DNA of 64,000 nt from Rhodanobacter glycinis (GTDB lineage Bacteria > Pseudomonadota > Gammaproteobacteria > Xanthomonadales > Rhodanobacteraceae), in NCBI RefSeq assembly GCF_006438785.1, contig NZ_RCZB01000002.1:434001-498000 (forward strand). The letters are read 5' to 3'. The position numbers were made by a program, and so were the translations under genes. How positions within the stretch are numbered: the first letter of the stretch is position 1; each line of letters begins with the position of its first letter. Under the pieces are notes generated by a model, which saw nothing but the letters and a program-made list of their open reading frames with translations, did not search any database and was not told where the DNA came from. Below, piece by piece: positions 9,227 to 17,845 of this stretch.

Positions 9227-9239
9227 GTTCCGTCGGAAC
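9227..9239. promoter_or_regulatory. Perfect dyad in the DoxX/bufA divergent promoter
   Basis: GTTCCGTCGGAAC is a perfect 6-bp inverted repeat with a one-base centre. It lies 80 bases before bufA and 186 bases before the DoxX start. Position and symmetry suggest a regulator-binding site that could coordinate both arms. The embedded GGAAC also resembles an ECF sigma -35 element, but I could not find a convincing matching -10. Confidence 0.4.
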
Positions 9240-9319
9240 ACCGCCACAGCGTGTGGCAACCGCCGACCCTTCCACCTTTGCCGCAAGATCGCGGCGCCCA
9301 CTTTCCGAGGAGTTCCTTC

Positions 9320-9598
9320 ATGAAGACCAACACGTTCAACAGCGGTGCGATGGCTATCCTGGTTGCCGGCCTGTTCGCCGCCACGTCGATGTCCGCGGTC
9401 GCCGCCGACAAGACCGCCACCGGCGACACCGCCGCCGTCAAGTGCATGCATTCCTCGTCCTGCAAGGGACACGGCGCGTGCAAGCAGGCCAGCAATTCGT
9501 GCAAGGGCCAGAACTCGTGCAAGGGCCAGGGCTTCACCATGCAGAAGAGCCAGCAGGACTGCAGCGCCGCCCAGGCTGCGGCGAAGTCGGCACCCTGA
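9320..9598 (+). CDS. bufA: Bufferin-type RiPP metallophore precursor (BufA)
   Basis: Exported 92-residue precursor peptide. Residues 1-29 form a signal peptide (AILVAGLFAATS, ending SAVAA). The mature part holds six cysteines (42, 48, 54, 61, 67, 81) in a Lys/Gly/Ser-rich context: SSSCKGHGAC, SNSCKGQNSC, KGQGF. This pattern is what I know of BufA2-type bufferins. In bufferins an MNIO enzyme with a partner protein converts cysteines into thiooxazole groups, and the exported product sequesters copper or related metals. GAGGAG lies seven bases before the ATG. bufB starts 52 bases after the stop, across a strong hairpin. Which cysteines are modified here is unknown. Confidence 0.88.
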   Translation: MKTNTFNSGAMAILVAGLFAATSMSAVAADKTATGDTAAVKCMHSSSCKGHGACKQASNSCKGQNSCKGQGFTMQKSQQDCSAAQAAAKSAP

Positions 9599-9604
9599 TC
9601 GCCA

Positions 9605-9634
9605 GGCGGGCTTGCAGCGCGCTGCAAGTCCGCC
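9605..9634 (+). other. Strong intercistronic hairpin between bufA and bufB
   Basis: GGCGGGCTTGCAG (9605-9617), loop CGCG and CTGCAAGTCCGCC (9622-9634) give a 13-bp stem with a single G-T wobble; its inner 18 bases are a perfect palindrome. No T-run follows, so it is not a classic intrinsic terminator. It ends 16 bases before the bufB start. Likely roles are partial attenuation or 3'-end protection of bufA mRNA, making much more precursor peptide than enzyme. Confidence 0.65.
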
Positions 9635-9650
9635 ATTGCCCGGACCTGCC

Positions 9651-10502
9651 ATGAATGCCTGCACTTCCGATCACCCGCTGCCGTACCTGGGCTACGGGCT
9701 GGGCCTGCGCGTGGACCACTACGAGGACTTGCTCGAGCAACCGGGCAATGTCGAGTGGCTGGAAATCGTTTCCGAAAACTACATGGTGCCCGGCGGCCGG
9801 CCGCTGGCATGGCTGGAGCGGTTTCGCCAGCGCTTTCCGCTGGTGATGCACGGCGTGTCGCTGTCGATCGGCAGCACCGATCCGCTGGATGACGGTTACC
9901 TGGCGCGGCTGTCGGCACTGGCGCATCGGGTCGAGCCGGCGTGGATTTCCGACCACCTGTGCTGGACCGGCGTGCAGGGCGTGAACCTGCATGACCTGAT
10001 GCCGCTGCCGTATACCGAGGAGGCGCTGGCCCATGTGGTGGAGCGCGTCAGCCGTGTGCAGGACGTGCTGGGGCGGCGCATCCTGCTGGAAAACGTCTCC
10101 AGCTACATCAGCTTTGCCGATGCGCAGCTGACCGAGTGGCAGTTTCTGGCCGCGGTGGCCGAGCGGGCGGATTGCCTGATCCTGCTGGACATCAACAACA
10201 TCCACGTCAGCGCGCACAACCATGGGTTTTCGCCGCTGGCCTACCTCGACGGCATCCCCGCCGCGCGGGTGCAGCAGTTTCACTTGGCCGGCCACGAGCA
10301 GGGCGGGCCGTTGCTGATCGACACGCACGACGCGCCCATCGTCGATGACGTGTGGCAGCTCTACCGGCAGGCGGTGCGGCGCTTCGGGCGGGTCTCCACG
10401 ATGATCGAACGCGACGACCATGTCCCGCCTCTGGCCGAGCTCATGGCCGAGCTGGACTACGCGCGCCAGCTGGCGCTGCCGCTGCTGCAGGACGCGGCAT
10501 GA
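9651..10502 (+). CDS. bufB: MNIO-family bufferin maturase BufB (DUF692)
   Basis: Multinuclear non-heme iron oxidase of the DUF692/MNIO family, a TIM barrel that oxidises cysteines in the bufferin precursor together with BufC. At 283 residues it is typical. Conserved metal-ligand candidates are His67 (VMHGVS), His102 (SDHLCW), Glu147 (ILLENVSSY), Asp180/Asn183/His185 (LLDINNIHVSAHNHGF), His211 and His215 (FHLAGHE), Asp224/His226 (DTHD) and Glu253 (MIERDD). All are expected of a functional family member. It lies between bufA and bufC, and its stop overlaps bufC by four bases. Confidence 0.93.
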   Translation: MNACTSDHPLPYLGYGLGLRVDHYEDLLEQPGNVEWLEIVSENYMVPGGRPLAWLERFRQRFPLVMHGVSLSIGSTDPLDDGYLARLSALAHRVEPAWISDHLCWTGVQGVNLHDLMPLPYTEEALAHVVERVSRVQDVLGRRILLENVSSYISFADAQLTEWQFLAAVAERADCLILLDINNIHVSAHNHGFSPLAYLDGIPAARVQQFHLAGHEQGGPLLIDTHDAPIVDDVWQLYRQAVRRFGRVSTMIERDDHVPPLAELMAELDYARQLALPLLQDAA

Positions 10503-11290
10503 GCGGTCTGCAGGCGCTGCAGCAGCGCATGCTGCAAGCCGTGCTGGCCGACAAGGCGCCGCGCCTGCGCGGGCTCCGCGGCGACGAGCGTGCCGATGCA
10601 TCCAGCCGTATGGACGTCTATCGTCAGGGCTACAGGATACGGCTGCGCGACGCGCTGGCGCAGGAGTTTCCCGGCCTGCGCCTGCTCGCCGGACGGGATT
10701 TCGAGCGGCTGCTGAAAAGCTACGTTGCCGCGCATCCCTCCGGCCACTACAACATCCGCTGGCACGGCGCCGGCCTGCCTGCGTTTCTCGAGTACGGACT
10801 GCCCTGGCGCGAACGCCCCGCGCTGGCCGAGATGGCACGACTGGACTGGGCCATCTCCACCGCGTTCGACGCGGTGGACGAGGTGGCGGTGGATCCCGTG
10901 CAGCTGTCCAGCGTGCCCGCCGAAGCCTGGGCCGATCTGCACCTGCGCCCGCAGGCGCACCTGCAGATCCTCAGCGGCGTCTGCAACGTCGAGGCGTTCC
11001 GCCGCGCCGCCGATCGGGAGGTCGCGCGCCCGCGGCTGCGGCGATACCGGCATTCGCGCCACCTGCTGGTGTGGCGCCAGGCGCTGGCCGTGCGCTATCG
11101 GCTGATCGAGGACGACGAGCGGATGGTGCTGGCCGCCGCGATGCGCGACGAATCATTTGCACTGTTGTGCGACCGGCTGGCGGAGCATCATGACCCGTCC
11201 GCCGCCATGCCGCGCATGGCCGGCATCCTGCGTGGCTGGCTGGACGATGGTGTGCTGGCCGGCTGGAGGCTGCAGCAGGACTCGATGTAA
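10499..11290 (+). CDS. bufC: BufC-type partner protein (DUF2063)
   Basis: A 263-residue protein with an N-terminal DUF2063 domain (about 1-95; LQALQQRMLQAVL, YRQGYRIRLRDALAQEFP). Pfam once labelled this domain putative DNA-binding, but in MNIO systems it acts as the substrate-recognition partner that presents the leader or precursor to the oxidase. The C-terminal half (HLRPQAHLQIL, RHLLVWRQ) resembles the second domain of BufC/HvfC proteins. The ATGA overlap with bufB implies stoichiometric co-translation, as expected for a complex. Confidence 0.88.
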   Translation: MSGLQALQQRMLQAVLADKAPRLRGLRGDERADASSRMDVYRQGYRIRLRDALAQEFPGLRLLAGRDFERLLKSYVAAHPSGHYNIRWHGAGLPAFLEYGLPWRERPALAEMARLDWAISTAFDAVDEVAVDPVQLSSVPAEAWADLHLRPQAHLQILSGVCNVEAFRRAADREVARPRLRRYRHSRHLLVWRQALAVRYRLIEDDERMVLAAAMRDESFALLCDRLAEHHDPSAAMPRMAGILRGWLDDGVLAGWRLQQDSM

Positions 11291-11347
11291 CCCTGGCCAT
11301 GGCCACGGCGAAAGGCTGGCACAGAACCCGCGATGGAGGGATCGCCC

Positions 11348-12268
11348 GTGCATATCGAACCGCATCCTGACCGGCCCGACGGGCCGCCGCCCCGGCTCAT
11401 CGAGCCGGCGCTGGAATCGTTGCTCAACCAGTCGATGCTGCAGGTCGAAGTGGTGGCCGAGCTGCACCGTTGCGGCTCGTGGTTCCTGAGCCAGCCGCGT
11501 TACCGGTCCGGCCTGTTCCACCTGGTGGGCGCCGGTCGCTGCACGTTCGAATGCCCCACGCTGGGCGAGCCGGTGCAACTGGAGGCGGGCGACCTGGTGG
11601 TGCTTCCGCAGGGCGATGCGCATCGCCTCAGCGTGGACGTGCCCGGACACCCGGAGCATCCGGACCGCACCAGCTTCATCTGCGGCGAACTGAAGTTTCC
11701 GGGCAACGCCCATCACCCGCTCAGTCACGCCTTGCCGGCGTGTTTCGTGACTCGAGCCAGGGATGCCGGTGCCACGTTCCGCCAGCTGTCCTCGATGATG
11801 GTGGCCCTGGTCGATGCCGGCGTGGTGGGACGCCAGGTGCTGCTGAACAAGCTGGCCGATGCCCTGTTCACGCTGGCGATCTGCGATTACGCCAGTCGTG
11901 CGGGCGAGCACCGCGGATTGTTTGCGGCGCTCGGCGATCCGCGCATTTCCCGGGTGCTGCATGCGGTGCACGAAACGCCCGGGCAGTGTTGGACCATGCA
12001 GTCGCTGGCCTGCCTGGCGTGCATGTCGCGCTCGGCGTTCGCCGAACGCTTCACCCACCTGATGAAGATGCCGCCGATGCAGTACGTCACCCAGTGGCGG
12101 GTGACGGTGGCCGAGCAGATGCTGCGCGATCGCCGCCAGTCGGTGGCCGACATCGCCCAGCAGCTGGGCTACAGCAGCGAGGCGGCATTCCGGCGTCTGT
12201 TCAAGCGCGTGAGCGGCGTGAGCCCCGGCCGCCTGCGCGTGGAAGGGACCTGCCCGACCCTCAACTGA
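11348..12268 (+). CDS. AraC-family regulator with cupin sensor domain
   Basis: AraC/XylS regulator of 306 residues. The N-terminal cupin domain (about 20-190) includes GLFHLVGAGRC and LEAGDLVVLPQGDAH. Two C-terminal helix-turn-helix units include WTMQSLACLACMSRSAFAER and DIAQQLGYSSEAAFRRLFKR. I prefer GTG 11348, which has GGAGGG seven bases upstream, over ATG 11333, which lacks one. The gene is 57 bases downstream of bufC on the same strand and could be cotranscribed, so it is a candidate controller of the bufferin cluster. Many proteins of this subtype regulate neighbouring oxidoreductases, so this link is unproven. Confidence 0.88.
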   Translation: MHIEPHPDRPDGPPPRLIEPALESLLNQSMLQVEVVAELHRCGSWFLSQPRYRSGLFHLVGAGRCTFECPTLGEPVQLEAGDLVVLPQGDAHRLSVDVPGHPEHPDRTSFICGELKFPGNAHHPLSHALPACFVTRARDAGATFRQLSSMMVALVDAGVVGRQVLLNKLADALFTLAICDYASRAGEHRGLFAALGDPRISRVLHAVHETPGQCWTMQSLACLACMSRSAFAERFTHLMKMPPMQYVTQWRVTVAEQMLRDRRQSVADIAQQLGYSSEAAFRRLFKRVSGVSPGRLRVEGTCPTLN

Positions 12269-12278
12269 GCGGGCAGGT
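12248..12278. other. Stem-loop across the AraC gene stop codon
   Basis: ACCTGCCCG (12248-12256) pairs perfectly with CGGGCAGGT (12270-12278). The loop contains the AraC stop codon, and the stem lies between convergent genes. There is no T-run on either strand, so bidirectional termination is possible but unproven. Confidence 0.35.
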
Positions 12279-12287
12279 CGGCGCTGA

Positions 12288-14255
12288 CTACGGCGTGGCG
12301 GTGTTGTTGGCGCGATTCGAATCGGGCAAGGCGTGGGCCGGGTCGATCGTGGCCGACTTCACCGGCTGGCTGCCGGCCACGCGCACGATGTAGCTGCGGT
12401 GCTGCTGCCAGGTTTCCACCGGCACGCGAACCTGCTGCTTGCTGCCGTCGGCGTAGGTCACTTCCAGCGTCGCCGGCAGCACCATCTGGTCGAGGTTGGC
12501 GACGGTGATTTCGGCGCCATGGCTCCAGTGACCGTCAATCGGCGCGACCTTCTGCACGGCCAGGTCGAGCTGCCAGTTGTGCTCGAACCAGCCGCGCCAG
12601 AACCAGCCCAGGTCCTCACCGGTTTCGCTTTCCATGAAGCGGAAGAAATCCGACGGGCTGGGATGCTTGTACGCCCAGGTGGCGATGTAGCGGCGAAATG
12701 CCGGATCGAACCGCTCCGGCCCGATGATCTGCTCGCGCAGCAGCACCAGCCCGAACGCGCCCTTGAAGTAGCTGATCGGGTGACGATATTTCTCCGGCGT
12801 CATGTCGGCGCCATTGAGCAGCGCCGGCGCCTGCGGATCGCTCAGTACGGCGGCGATCTCGTCGGCGGGGTTGCCGCCGCCGGGAGCGTACTCGCTGTCA
12901 CGCTTGGGCGCGTACTCGCCGTGATTGAAAGCGTCATCTTCGTAGACGTCGATGAAAGTGTTGAAGCCTTCGTCCATCCACGCGGCCCGCCGCTCGTTGC
13001 TGCCTACGATCATCGGGAACCAGATATGGCCGATCTCGTGCGCGATCACCATGTGCAGGCTCTTGCCCTTGGCCAGCTTGTGGTCGAAGGTGATGCCCGG
13101 GTATTCCATGCCGCCGGCGGTGCCGGCCTCGTTGATCGCCACCGGCCACGGGTACGGATACCACTGCTTCGAGAAGTACTCGGTCGATGCCTTGAGGTAC
13201 TCGGTGGCGCGGCCCCACGCCGCATCACCGCCGCTTTCGGCCGGGTACACCGACATCGCCAGCGCGGTCTTGCCGCCGGGCAGGTTCATGCGTGCGGCAT
13301 CCCACACGAACGCCTTCGAGGCGCCGAACGCGACGTCGCGGGTGTTCTGCATGCGGAAGTGCCAGGTCAGCGTGCCGCTCTGTTTTGGACGGCTGGACGG
13401 CTGGGCGACTTCCTCGGCGCTGCGGATCATCACGGTCTTGTCGCTGTGCCGTGCCTGTTCCAGCCGCTGCTGCTCGGTCTTCGTCAGCACGTCTTCCGGG
13501 TTCACCAGTTCACCGGAGCCGGCCACGATCATGTCCCACGGCACGGTGACCGCGTAGTCGAAATCGCCGTATTCCAGATAGAACTCGCTGTTGAGGTAGG
13601 GCGCGGTGTCCCACCCGCGCAGGTCGTCGTACACGGCCATGCGCGGGTACCACTGCGCGATCTCGAAGATCTCGCCGTTCTTGCTGGGGTTGACGTCCAT
13701 GCGCCCGCCGAACTCGCCGGGCACGGTGAAGCTCCAGCGGACGTGCAGCTTCAGCTGGCCGTCCTTTGCCTTCAGCGCGTTCGGCAATTGCACTTGCATG
13801 CGCGTATCCGACACGGTCCACGTGGCCTTCTGCAGATGACCGCTGCCGTCGTCGACCTCGACCGAGTCGATGCGATAGCCGTCGGTGAACTCGGTGGGAA
13901 ACTTGCCGGTGAACGCGCCGCGCGCGTCCTTGCGATAGCGGTTCTGGTCCAGCTGCAGCCACAGCACGTCCAGCGCGTCGGGGCTGTGGTTGGTGTAGCT
14001 GATCACCTCGCTGCCACTGAGCAGGCGGGTTGCCGGATCCAGCATGGCCTTGATCTGGTAATCGGCCCGGTTCTGCCAGAACAGCGGGCCGGGCTTGCCG
14101 CTGGCCGAGCGATACGCCGTGGCCGGTTGCGGATAGCTGTAGGGCGCGAAGGTCTGCAGCGGATCGAAGCGCGCCGTCGCGGTGTCGGCGGCAAACGCGG
14201 GCATGACCAGCAGCACGGCAGCCGCGGCGGCGAGGGGAAGCATCAGATTTTTCAT
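12288..14255 (-). CDS. Exported M1-family metallopeptidase
   Basis: Zinc aminopeptidase-like protein of 655 residues. The signal peptide is about residues 1-22 ([19 protein letters not shown]). The M1 N-terminal beta domain is followed by the exopeptidase-like block AGGMEYPGI and the zinc site [10 protein letters not shown] (His406, Glu407, His410), with the third ligand Glu in WMDEGFNTF. The C-terminal part includes [13 protein letters not shown] 14273 is an alternative start that adds six residues. It lies 43 bases downstream of the AGE-family isomerase gene on the same strand, so it may belong to the mannose operon and trim peptides from glycoproteins deglycosylated by the GH92 enzyme. Confidence 0.9.
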   Translation of the reverse strand: MKNLMLPLAAAAAVLLVMPAFAADTATARFDPLQTFAPYSYPQPATAYRSASGKPGPLFWQNRADYQIKAMLDPATRLLSGSEVISYTNHSPDALDVLWLQLDQNRYRKDARGAFTGKFPTEFTDGYRIDSVEVDDGSGHLQKATWTVSDTRMQVQLPNALKAKDGQLKLHVRWSFTVPGEFGGRMDVNPSKNGEIFEIAQWYPRMAVYDDLRGWDTAPYLNSEFYLEYGDFDYAVTVPWDMIVAGSGELVNPEDVLTKTEQQRLEQARHSDKTVMIRSAEEVAQPSSRPKQSGTLTWHFRMQNTRDVAFGASKAFVWDAARMNLPGGKTALAMSVYPAESGGDAAWGRATEYLKASTEYFSKQWYPYPWPVAINEAGTAGGMEYPGITFDHKLAKGKSLHMVIAHEIGHIWFPMIVGSNERRAAWMDEGFNTFIDVYEDDAFNHGEYAPKRDSEYAPGGGNPADEIAAVLSDPQAPALLNGADMTPEKYRHPISYFKGAFGLVLLREQIIGPERFDPAFRRYIATWAYKHPSPSDFFRFMESETGEDLGWFWRGWFEHNWQLDLAVQKVAPIDGHWSHGAEITVANLDQMVLPATLEVTYADGSKQQVRVPVETWQQHRSYIVRVAGSQPVKSATIDPAHALPDSNRANNTATP

Positions 14256-14298
14256 GGATGGCGGATTCTTCATGGACAACCTGGGAGAAGGTAGGAAA

Positions 14299-15510
14299 TC
14301 ACGGGCGGCCGCCGGCGCGCAGCAGCGCCAGTACTTCGTAACAGGCACCCATGGTGTGGTAGTCGGTCTTGCCGGCCGGGCTTTTCTCGTCGCCGATTTT
14401 GCGGTTGTCGCGGGTGAGGATGCGGTACCACGCGCCGTACCGATGATCGACGAAATGCTGCCACGCATACGTCCACAGTTTCCCGTACCAATCGTCATAC
14501 GTGGCCAGACCGGTGCGCGCGTGCAGCAGTGCGGCGGCGGCCAGCGACTCGGCCTGCACCCAGAAATATTTGTCGTCGTCGCACACGCTGCCGTCCGGCG
14601 CGAAGCCGTAGCAGATGCCGCCGTGGTCATCGTCCCAGGCACGCGCCAGTGCGGTATCGAACAGGTGCTTCGCCGTCGGTGCCAGCCAGTTTTCCTCGCG
14701 GCCGCGTTCCAGCAGCAGCGGCTCCATGATCAACAGCAGCTTGGCCCATTCGGTCTGGTGGCCGGGCTGGAAGCCCCACGGCCGGAACAGGTGTTTCGGG
14801 TCGTCGCGATGGTAGTCCCAGTCGATGTTCCAGTGGCGGTCGTAGTGTTCCCACACCAGCCCGCCGGCCTGCGCAGCCTGGCGTCGGGTCATGTGGTCGG
14901 CGAGGGTGTACGCGCGTTCCAGGTAGCGCGGATCGTCGCTGGCCTGGTACGCCGCCAGCATCGCTTCGCACATGTGCATGTTCGCGTTCTGGCCGCGGTA
15001 GTCGCTGAAGTGCCAGTCGGCATCCGCCTCGTCGCGGTACAGCCCGGCGCCGGCGTCCCAGAAATGCTGTTCCAGCAGGTTCCAGGTTTCGTCCATCCAT
15101 GCGGCGGCTTCGCCGATGCCGGCCTTGCGCGCAGTGGCGTAGGCGAGCAGCACGAAGGCGACGCCGTAGGCGTGGTTGGTGCGGTCTTCCGGCTGGCCGT
15201 CGCGGATCGTCCAGGCGTAGCCGCCGCTGTACGGATCGCGGTGTACTTCGCGCAGGTAGCGCAGGCCGTGGCGAGCGGCTTCCAGGTACTCCTGGTTGCC
15301 GAACTCGATCGCCGCCATCGCGTAGTTGAAAACGAAGCGGGTGCTGCTGACCAGGTGCCGGTGGTGGCGGTCGTAGATCGTGCCATCGTCCTTGAAGTAG
15401 TGGAAGAAACCGCCGGCCGGATCGATCGCCTGCGGGTGGTAGAACGCCATCGTCTGTGCGATGTGCTCGCGCAGGAAGCTGGCGGAGCGGAAGTCGGGCG
15501 CCATGCTCAT
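14299..15510 (-). CDS. AGE-family sugar isomerase, probable D-mannose isomerase
   Basis: Cytoplasmic (alpha/alpha)6-barrel enzyme of the N-acylglucosamine 2-epimerase superfamily, 403 residues. Conserved blocks are [58 protein letters not shown] and [19 protein letters not shown]; the His residues in these blocks are the active-site set. The family includes N-acetylglucosamine 2-epimerases, cellobiose 2-epimerases and mannose isomerases. The neighbouring fructokinase (four-base ATGA overlap), sugar transporter and GH92 mannosidase favour mannose-to-fructose isomerisation. Start ATG 15510; 15504 is also possible. Confidence 0.88.
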   Translation of the reverse strand: MSMAPDFRSASFLREHIAQTMAFYHPQAIDPAGGFFHYFKDDGTIYDRHHRHLVSSTRFVFNYAMAAIEFGNQEYLEAARHGLRYLREVHRDPYSGGYAWTIRDGQPEDRTNHAYGVAFVLLAYATARKAGIGEAAAWMDETWNLLEQHFWDAGAGLYRDEADADWHFSDYRGQNANMHMCEAMLAAYQASDDPRYLERAYTLADHMTRRQAAQAGGLVWEHYDRHWNIDWDYHRDDPKHLFRPWGFQPGHQTEWAKLLLIMEPLLLERGREENWLAPTAKHLFDTALARAWDDDHGGICYGFAPDGSVCDDDKYFWVQAESLAAAALLHARTGLATYDDWYGKLWTYAWQHFVDHRYGAWYRILTRDNRKIGDEKSPAGKTDYHTMGACYEVLALLRAGGRP

Positions 15511-16487
15511 GCCTGTTGTTCCATGAAGGCCAGCACTTCGTCTCCGTGGGGCATCGCGGCGAACGAGCCCTGGCGGGTCACGGTCAGTGCGCCGCAGGCC
15601 GCGGCGAAGCGCAGCATCGCGTGCAGCCGCGGCAGTTCGGTGACCAGTCGATCGATCCGCTCGGCGCTGGCCTCCAGCTCGGCCATGCAGCACAGCAGCC
15701 CGCCGACGAAGGCGTCGCCGGCGGCGGTGGTGTCGACCGCTGCGACGGGATAGCACGGCAGCTCGCCCTCGGCATCGGGGTGGAACCAGCGCATCGGCTT
15801 GTCGCCATCGGTCACCACCACCAGCCGGGCGCGGCCCCGCCACAGCCGATCCAGCGCGGCCTGCTCGCCGTCCATTGCCAGCCACGCGAATTCCTCGGCC
15901 GACATTTTCACTACGTCGGCCAGATGCAGCGCCGGCCACAACAGCGGACGCGGGTCGGTATCGGCCGGCCACAGCGCCGGGCGCAGGTTGACGTCGAAGC
16001 TGACCAGCGCGCCCACGCCGCGCGCGCGCTGCATGCCTTCGCGGGTGGTGTCGGCCAGCGCCGGGTCGGTCATGCTGTTCGAGCAGACGTGGAACACGGC
16101 AACATCGCGGAACGTGTCCGCGCGAAAGTCCGCCGGGCGGAACAGCAGGTCGGCCGAGTGGTTGCGATAGAAGCTGAAACTGCGTTCGCCATGCGTATCC
16201 AGCGTGACGAAGGCCAGCGCGCTGTTCGCCGCATCGGTGCGCACGACGTCGGCGGTGCCGACGCCGGCGTGCTGCAGGCTGTCGAGCAGGAAATCGCCGA
16301 AACGGTCGCGCGAGAGCATGCCGGCGAAGCGGGCGTGACCGCCGAGTCGCGCCGCGGCGACCGCCACGTTGGCCGGCGCGCCGCCGGCGAACGGCACGAA
16401 GCTGGCGGCAAAGCCGCGCTCGTCGTTGCGGTTGGCGTGCAGGTCGATCAGCGCTTCACCGAAACACAGGATGGGACGTTTCGTCAT
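15507..16487 (-). CDS. PfkB-family fructokinase
   Basis: Carbohydrate kinase of 326 residues, expected to phosphorylate fructose to fructose-6-phosphate. The N-terminal block is ILCFGEALIDLH. PfkB signature 1 is FAGGAPANVAVAAARLGG. Signature 2 contains the catalytic Asp in DTTAAGDAFVGGLL. I chose ATG 16487 (MTKRPILCFGEAL), because the upstream extension is Arg/Cys/Ser-rich and not protein-like. The gene starts one base after the MFS gene stops and overlaps the isomerase gene by four bases, so three tightly coupled genes give import, isomerisation and phosphorylation of mannose. Confidence 0.93.
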   Translation of the reverse strand: MTKRPILCFGEALIDLHANRNDERGFAASFVPFAGGAPANVAVAAARLGGHARFAGMLSRDRFGDFLLDSLQHAGVGTADVVRTDAANSALAFVTLDTHGERSFSFYRNHSADLLFRPADFRADTFRDVAVFHVCSNSMTDPALADTTREGMQRARGVGALVSFDVNLRPALWPADTDPRPLLWPALHLADVVKMSAEEFAWLAMDGEQAALDRLWRGRARLVVVTDGDKPMRWFHPDAEGELPCYPVAAVDTTAAGDAFVGGLLCCMAELEASAERIDRLVTELPRLHAMLRFAAACGALTVTRQGSFAAMPHGDEVLAFMEQQA

Positions 16488-16488
16488 C

Positions 16489-17826
16489 TCAATGGCTCCC
16501 GCTGGCATCCGTTGCCGGGACGTTGCGGATCTTCGAGCCGCTGAGGCCGTAGAACACGATGTACAGGTAGCACAGCAGCGGCAGGAAGAACGCATGCTGC
16601 AGGCCGATGTGGTCGGCGAACAGGCCCTGCAGCGGCGGGATGATCGCACCGCCCACGATGGCCATGATCAGCAGGCTGGACGCCTTGCTGGTCATCGGGC
16701 CCAGCCGCTCGATGCCGAGCGCGAAGATGGTCGGGAACATGATCGAGTTGAACAGGCCGATCGCGATGATGCTGTACATCGCCATGCTGCCGCTGCTCAG
16801 CATGGTGGTCAGCACCAGCAGTGCGTTGATCGCGGCGAACAGCGCCAGCAGCCGGCGCGGCGAAAACTTCGCCATCAGTGCCGAGCCGATGAAGCGACCG
16901 ACCATCGCGCCGCCCCAATACCAGGACACATACTTCGCGGCCTGCTGCTCGCTCATGTGGCCGATCTCGGGCATCGACAGGTAGTTGACCATGAAGCTGC
17001 CGATCGACACCTCCGCGCCCACGTAGAAGAAGATGCCGAGCACGCCGAACAACACGTGCGGATGGCGCAGCACCTCGGCGAAGCCGTGCCGTGCGTGGTC
17101 GTCCTTGTCGGTGGCTTCGGTCAATGCCGGCAGCCGGAACAGCCACACGAAGATCGCGAGCAGGAACAACACCACCGCCAGCCCGATGTAGGGTCCCTGT
17201 ACCGCCTGCGCCTGCTGGGTCTGATAGACCAGTTGTTCGGCGGGCGCCAGCGTTGCCAGCTCAGTCGGGGTTTTCACCACGTTGGACAGGATCAGCAGGC
17301 CGCCGAACCAAGGCGCCAGAAAGGTGCCGAACGAATTCAGCGCCTGTGCCAGGGTCAGCCGGCTGGAGCTGGTGCGCTCCGGGCCGAGCAGGGCCACGTA
17401 GGGATTGGCCGCCACCTGCAGCACGGTGATGCCGGTGGCCAGCACGAACAGCGCGCCGAGAAAGGCCGGATACAACTGCAGCCCGGCAGCCGGCCAGAAG
17501 CCCAGCGCGCCGAGTCCGGCGATGCCCAGGCCGGCGACGATGCCTTTCTTGTAGCCCAGTGCAGCAACCAGCCGACCGGCCGGCAACGCCATCAGGAAGT
17601 ACGCGCCGAAGAAGGTGAACTGCACCAGCATCACCTGCGCGTAGCTCAGCTGGAAGACCGACTTCAGGTGCGGGATCAGGATGTCGTTGAGGCAGGTGAG
17701 GAAGCCCCACATGAAGAAGATGGTGGTGAGCACGCCCAGCGCCATCGGGTAATCGGTGTAGCGCTCACCACGTGCAGGCGTGCCCTTGTTGCCGGAGGTC
17801 GGTGACGATTGAGTGGCGAAGGCCAT
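16489..17826 (-). CDS. FHS-family sugar:proton symporter (MFS)
   Basis: Inner-membrane sugar transporter of 445 residues, of the fucose/glucose/galactose permease branch of the major facilitators, with about 12 helices. Family blocks include FFMWGFLTCLNDILIPHLKS, VLQVAANPYVALLGPE, NSFGTFLAPWFGG, FFYVGAEVSIGSFMVNYL and GLFNSIMFPTIFALGIERLG. Its placement directly ahead of fructokinase and the AGE isomerase, and divergent from an exported GH92 mannosidase, suggests free mannose as substrate. The LacI regulator gene ends 19 bases upstream on the same strand, so the regulator is probably in the operon it controls. Confidence 0.92.
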   Translation of the reverse strand: MAFATQSSPTSGNKGTPARGERYTDYPMALGVLTTIFFMWGFLTCLNDILIPHLKSVFQLSYAQVMLVQFTFFGAYFLMALPAGRLVAALGYKKGIVAGLGIAGLGALGFWPAAGLQLYPAFLGALFVLATGITVLQVAANPYVALLGPERTSSSRLTLAQALNSFGTFLAPWFGGLLILSNVVKTPTELATLAPAEQLVYQTQQAQAVQGPYIGLAVVLFLLAIFVWLFRLPALTEATDKDDHARHGFAEVLRHPHVLFGVLGIFFYVGAEVSIGSFMVNYLSMPEIGHMSEQQAAKYVSWYWGGAMVGRFIGSALMAKFSPRRLLALFAAINALLVLTTMLSSGSMAMYSIIAIGLFNSIMFPTIFALGIERLGPMTSKASSLLIMAIVGGAIIPPLQGLFADHIGLQHAFFLPLLCYLYIVFYGLSGSKIRNVPATDASGSH

Positions 17827-17845
17827 GCGGATTCCCCAGAGTGAG

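Noticed and set aside
12333-14294. 653-codon plus-strand frame opposite the M1 peptidase
   Set aside because: Antisense shadow: no family motifs, while the minus strand encodes HEIGH and a signal peptide.
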